Shown piece after piece: positions 60,979-64,000 of a stretch of 64,000 nucleotides of DNA (position 1 is its first letter; every line of letters starts with the position of its first letter). The notes under the pieces were generated by a model. It made no database searches and was not told the origin of the DNA. It saw only the letters and a program-made list of their open reading frames with translations. The stretch comes from Planococcus sp. 107-1 (GTDB taxonomy: Bacteria; Bacillota; Bacilli; Bacillales_A; Planococcaceae): assembly GCF_021513255.1 (NCBI RefSeq), contig NZ_CP090977.1:2542001-2606000 (forward strand). The letters run 5' to 3'. A program made the position numbers and the translations under genes.

Positions 60979-61154
60979 CCTTGCTCACCTCTTGATTCAA
61001 TTTTGTGGTATTGTCTAATTGTAGCTTAATAATATTGGTACTACAATAATAATTTATGTAAAAAGTTAGTAATTCGATGGTTATTTGTATATAATTAGCA
61101 ATTATTATGGCTAATATGATTAGATTATTTATTGAGGTATGGGAGGATTTAACG

Positions 61155-62057
61155 ATGAAAAAGCATTGGAAAAAGATTGTTTTGGTACTGGGGATCATCT
61201 TTTTAAGTGTCGCAGGCTATTTAGTGTATTTATTCCAATTTAAGGAGTACGACGTAGCGGACGAACAGGTAGATGAAATTACAAAAGAGAATTATGAGGT
61301 AGAATTGCCTGATGGTTCTAAGATTATTGTCGATGGTGATGGAAATGTGATAGAAGAAGGTTCTGATGGGAGTTCAGTGGATGGTTCGAAAGACTCTTCA
61401 CCTGAAACGGCTGCTGGAACGGATGGAAATTCAACAGACGGATCAAGTTCAAGCAATTCTGAAGGCGGCGCTTCTGAAGGTGGATCGACTGGTTCTACTT
61501 CTGGTACAGCCGGCACATCCACTTCAAACGGCGGAACAACTTCTGGCAGCTCGGATAAAGCAAGCGGTTCTGGATCAAACTCTGGTTCAACAACTGGAAA
61601 TACAGGATCGAACGGATCCGGTTCTTCTAACTCCGGCAAAGGATCTGCAGGCGGATCTGGAAATTCAGGTTCCAGCAACTCCGGTTCGGATGCTGGATCA
61701 GGCAAAGTCACAGTCGCACAGATCAAACAGAAATACGAACCAAGTTTAGCGGATATCGAAAACCAGGCAAATTCACGCATCAACGGATTGGTTGGCCGCG
61801 CCAAGAGCGAGTATGACGCGAAAAAAGCAAAAGGCGAATCGATCAGCTACGGTTACTTCTATAATAAGTACATGTCCGCAGCTTCTGAACTCGAAGGCCG
61901 CACAGACACAGTCTTCTACGCGGTGCTTGGATCGATGAAAAAGGAATTGAAAGCGAACGGCTTGGCTGAATCGCATGCCGATTCCCTAGTTTCTGAATAC
62001 GAAGCACGCAAAGAACAGCGCAAGAGTGATTTAATCAGCAAAGCAACAGGGTTATAA
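61155..62057 (+). CDS. secreted/anchored protein with a long Ser/Gly-rich linker
   Basis: A 300-residue protein. One N-terminal membrane segment (KIVLVLGIIFLSVAGYLVYLF), a short beta hairpin-like region (EVELPDGSKIIVDGDGNVIEEG), about 110 residues of Ser/Gly/Thr/Asn low complexity, then a helical C-terminal domain (VAQIKQKYEPSLADIENQAN, ending SDLISKATGL). No known family. The linker suggests that the helical domain is displayed beyond the cell wall. GGGAGG lies 8 nt before the ATG. It diverges from the SLH gene at 60978. Confidence 0.8.
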   Translation: MKKHWKKIVLVLGIIFLSVAGYLVYLFQFKEYDVADEQVDEITKENYEVELPDGSKIIVDGDGNVIEEGSDGSSVDGSKDSSPETAAGTDGNSTDGSSSSNSEGGASEGGSTGSTSGTAGTSTSNGGTTSGSSDKASGSGSNSGSTTGNTGSNGSGSSNSGKGSAGGSGNSGSSNSGSDAGSGKVTVAQIKQKYEPSLADIENQANSRINGLVGRAKSEYDAKKAKGESISYGYFYNKYMSAASELEGRTDTVFYAVLGSMKKELKANGLAESHADSLVSEYEARKEQRKSDLISKATGL

Positions 62058-62060
62058 GAA

Positions 62061-62172
62061 AAGCGGAAGCGCCTATCCAGCTCCGACAGGCTTAAGGCAG
62101 AACACGCAGGAAATCCTGATTTCCGCAGTGGGCTGACTTAAGACCCCGAGGAGCTAGGCGCTGGAGTCTGGA
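62061..62172. repeat. long imperfect hairpin, intergenic repeat of Bacillales type
   Basis: The two ends pair imperfectly: AGCGCCTATCCAGCTCC near 62068 with GAGGAGCTAGGCGCTGGA near 62149, enclosing CTTAAG-containing and AGGAAATCCTGATTTCCGC sub-hairpins. From memory, closely similar sequences recur between genes in Bacillaceae and Planococcaceae genomes; this could not be checked here. It follows the plus-strand gene by 4 nt. Confidence 0.6.
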
Positions 62173-62189
62173 CAATAAAGAAAAGCAAA

Positions 62190-62225
62190 AAAACGCCATC
62201 CACTTTCAAAAGTGGATGGCGTTTT
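62190..62225. terminator. bidirectional intrinsic terminator
   Basis: A 14-bp perfect stem (62192-62205 with 62210-62223) with the 4-nt loop TCAA is flanked by A7/T5 runs, so it works on both strands. It serves the minus-strand gene ending at 62226 and probably the plus-strand gene before it. Confidence 0.9.
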
Positions 62226-62435
62226 TCATTTGTCCGGGCAAAGGTTCTGGTCGGCATGCAGCGCATGTTTGACTTCTTTTAGACTATAGTAGTTTCGGAA
62301 GTAGATAAAGACGCGGCGTGGAATTCCGAGTTCTTTTGCCCCCACGGACGGCCCGTAGTTTTTCGTGATGTAGTATTCGTAAATGATCTCTTTCATGGGT
62401 TTGCCAAATTGTTCTTCAAGTTTGGTTTGATACAT
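62226..62435 (-). CDS. small HTH-like hypothetical protein, 69 residues
   Basis: MYQTKLEEQFGKPMKEIIYE and YITKNYGPSVGAKELGIPRR lie in a short protein that looks like a helix-turn-helix (GAKELGIPRRVFIYFRNYY). I place the start at the ATG 62435, 8 nt from GGAGG; the in-frame ATG at 62450 precedes that site. A DNA-binding role is only suggested by the predicted helices. A bidirectional terminator follows. Confidence 0.68.
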   Translation of the reverse strand: MYQTKLEEQFGKPMKEIIYEYYITKNYGPSVGAKELGIPRRVFIYFRNYYSLKEVKHALHADQNLCPDK

Positions 62436-62594
62436 TTCGAACTCCTCCATAAACCTTTTTACCTACTCTCTATAGTGTTTTATCTTACATTAAAAATTAC
62501 GAGGGCTATAAGTTACATTCATTATAGCTTAATCAGTAATTTTTGCCTATAGAGATTCGGAAGTTTTTTGAGAAAAAATGGGTTTATTTGAAAT

Positions 62595-63992
62595 TTACTG
62601 GTTAATGATATCCGAGATGTAATAAAAGCCGGAATCGTCCATTACGACGGTATAGGTTTTATTGCGTTCTTCTTTCGTTGCCTCCCCTTCCGCATTAAGG
62701 AAGTCAAAGGCTTCGTAGGTATGGACAAGTGCGTGATCTTCGTTTATTTCCACGCCGGTGATTTCCAGGTCAGTGAATGTATATTCCATACCTTGGCCGG
62801 TGATTTCCGTGATGTAATCGCGGAGGCCGATATAGGCTGAGCTGTCGTACAGCAGCATGTCTTCGACGTAGAAGAAATCTTCGCTGTTGAGGGCGATTTC
62901 GTAATAGTAGCGGAAGTCGCCGATGAATTCACTCAGGAAAACTTCGTCAAACGCGAGATTGCCTTCGTTTTCGTAATCGTATTCGTAGTCTTCGCCTTCG
63001 TGATTTTCAAAGTCGTCATAAGCTGGGAACATGGCTGCGACTTGGTCCGCCGTCATCGGGCTATTTGCCCATCCTGTGACAAGATCAACCATCGAATGCA
63101 TCGGAATCGAGAAGCCGATTTCGCTTCCGTCCATAAACAGCAATGAGTTGATGCCGATGACTTTGCCCGTTTTTGCATCGATTAACGGGCCGCCGCTTGA
63201 ACCCGGTGCAATCTGAGCATCGATCTGGTAAATGTCTTCATAAAGGAAGTCCTGCTCGAAATCGCGGTCGATTCCTGTCAAATAGCCGATCGATGCGGTG
63301 TTTTCAAAACCGGACGGGCTGCCGAGTGCGATGACTTCGGTGCCGACATCAGTCGGGTTCATTTCAATTTCAAGCGGTGCAATGCCTTCGTACGCGTCGA
63401 CTTTAATCAGTGCAACGTCGTATTTATCGGAAATGCCGATGACTTTCCCGGGCTGTTCCTGCCCATTGATATTCCGGACCATGACATCTGTGAAGCCAGC
63501 GACTACATGGGCATTGGTGACGACCGTTCCGCTATCATTGAACGAGAAGCCGGATCCGTAGCCATTTTCCGTTTTAATCGTATAAACTTTTTGCTGCGTT
63601 TCTTTGATAATGGCCGTTTTTTCACGCGTCTTCGGTTCGGATAACTCTTGCTGTTCCGCAGGCGGCTGAATCGTTTCGACTTTCGTCACTTCACCAGCAG
63701 ATGGCTCTGTTGTCTCTTCTTCTTTTGGCTCTTCCGGTTCCGGCGTTTCCTCTTCGGTGACGTCAGCTGTTTCTTCTGTCTGTTGCTCTGTCCGCTTCCG
63801 TTCATCGTCATCGTCGCCGAACAATTGCGCCGCTCCGATGCCTCCTGCCAGCAAGACTGCCGCAGCGATGCCGACATACAAGCCCTTTTTCTTCTTCGGT
63901 TTCTTCGAGCGTCTTTCTTCCAGCGGTTCGCCGCAGCTTGAACAAAAGCGAGCGCCTTCCTTATTCTTATGTCCGCAATTCGAACAGTACAT
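62595..63992 (-). CDS. membrane-anchored trypsin-like protease with N-terminal zinc ribbon (HtrA-like)
   Basis: A 465-residue protein. A zinc ribbon with Cys3, Cys6, Cys17 and Cys20 faces the cytoplasm, followed by a basic stretch and one membrane segment (residues about 37-57), an acidic Glu/Thr/Pro linker, and an S1-type protease domain outside: TNAHVVAGF (His), KYDVALIKVDA (Asp) and IAPGSSGGPLID (Ser nucleophile). There is no PDZ domain; instead a C-terminal domain of about 130 residues, very acidic at its start (HEGEDYEYDYENEG), resembles NTF2-like folds. The start lies 8 nt from the window edge, so its promoter is out of view. Confidence 0.9.
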   Translation of the reverse strand: MYCSNCGHKNKEGARFCSSCGEPLEERRSKKPKKKKGLYVGIAAAVLLAGGIGAAQLFGDDDDERKRTEQQTEETADVTEEETPEPEEPKEEETTEPSAGEVTKVETIQPPAEQQELSEPKTREKTAIIKETQQKVYTIKTENGYGSGFSFNDSGTVVTNAHVVAGFTDVMVRNINGQEQPGKVIGISDKYDVALIKVDAYEGIAPLEIEMNPTDVGTEVIALGSPSGFENTASIGYLTGIDRDFEQDFLYEDIYQIDAQIAPGSSGGPLIDAKTGKVIGINSLLFMDGSEIGFSIPMHSMVDLVTGWANSPMTADQVAAMFPAYDDFENHEGEDYEYDYENEGNLAFDEVFLSEFIGDFRYYYEIALNSEDFFYVEDMLLYDSSAYIGLRDYITEITGQGMEYTFTDLEITGVEINEDHALVHTYEAFDFLNAEGEATKEERNKTYTVVMDDSGFYYISDIINQ

Positions 63993-64000
63993 AGTGGTTC

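Noticed and set aside
61292..61804. 170-codon minus-strand open frame, Pro/Glu-rich
   Set aside because: It is the reverse complement of the Ser/Gly-rich linker of the plus-strand secreted protein; no start signals.
1..64000. Prophage or conjugative element
   Set aside because: No integrase, capsid, portal, terminase, relaxase or type IV secretion gene and no tRNA-flanked attachment site was found.

Overview
The window comes from a low-to-moderate GC Gram-positive bacterium of the order Bacillales. Strong AGGAGG-type ribosome binding sites, ATG/GTG/TTG starts, U-tailed hairpin terminators, a ComK homologue, SLH-domain surface proteins and capsule genes of the S. aureus CapEFG and B. subtilis Eps type all point there. 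Planococcaceae (Planococcus-like) is my best guess from protein flavour, not a proven placement. No rRNA, tRNA, CRISPR array or phage structural gene was found.

Layout. 1-14.8 kb: an Ig-like surface protein (cut by the window edge), an aldo/keto reductase, a frameshifted amidase, a signal peptidase in an operon with three related secreted proteins, small unknown proteins, an amino-acid ABC transporter, an opine-dehydrogenase-like enzyme, a frameshifted SLH protein, an SDR remnant and comK. 15.4-17.9 kb: an ica/pga-type operon for poly-N-acetylglucosamine. 18.5-26.8 kb: M42 aminopeptidase with a peptide-binding lipoprotein, NhaC antiporter, sarcosine-oxidase-like flavoprotein, a lipoprotein and an AGCS symporter. 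27.4-30.4 kb: a mobile-element scrapyard (IS21 end, gene fragments, RAYT transposase, MITE-like palindrome, two IS66 pieces, an IS1182-like fragment).

30.4-52.6 kb: a long minus-strand exopolysaccharide/capsule locus. In transcription order it has a Wzz-like modulator, tyrosine kinase, 4,6-dehydratase, aminotransferase, initiating sugar transferase, acyltransferases, CapE-CapF-CapG for UDP-N-acetyl-L-fucosamine, four glycosyltransferases, a Wzy-like polymerase, an O-acetyltransferase and a Wzx-like flippase. A full IS1182-like element sits inside it, and an inverted fragment of the same element lies just beyond its distal end. 53.2-57.8 kb: a GT2/DUF2304/SMR-like cassette followed by an MBOAT/SGNH O-acylation pair. 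58.2-64 kb: a CpsB-type phosphatase, a frameshifted SLH protein, secreted and small proteins, and a zinc-ribbon HtrA-like protease. The window is therefore dominated by cell-surface and extracellular-matrix functions.

The most unusual signal is non-coding. Four intergenic regions (3.47, 18.0-18.4, 54.8-55.05 and 57.95-58.2 kb) carry arrays of short words repeating with an exact 21-nt period, two DNA helical turns. Different arrays use different words. Three of the regions share one architecture: a GAAATCAACC array, then a hairpin with a compensatory base-pair change, then a five-unit GAGTTTCCC/GAGTTGCTC array. I know of no named family that matches.

Six genes are broken by a single-base indel, mostly in short homopolymers. 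That rate suggests sequence or assembly error at least as much as true pseudogenes.
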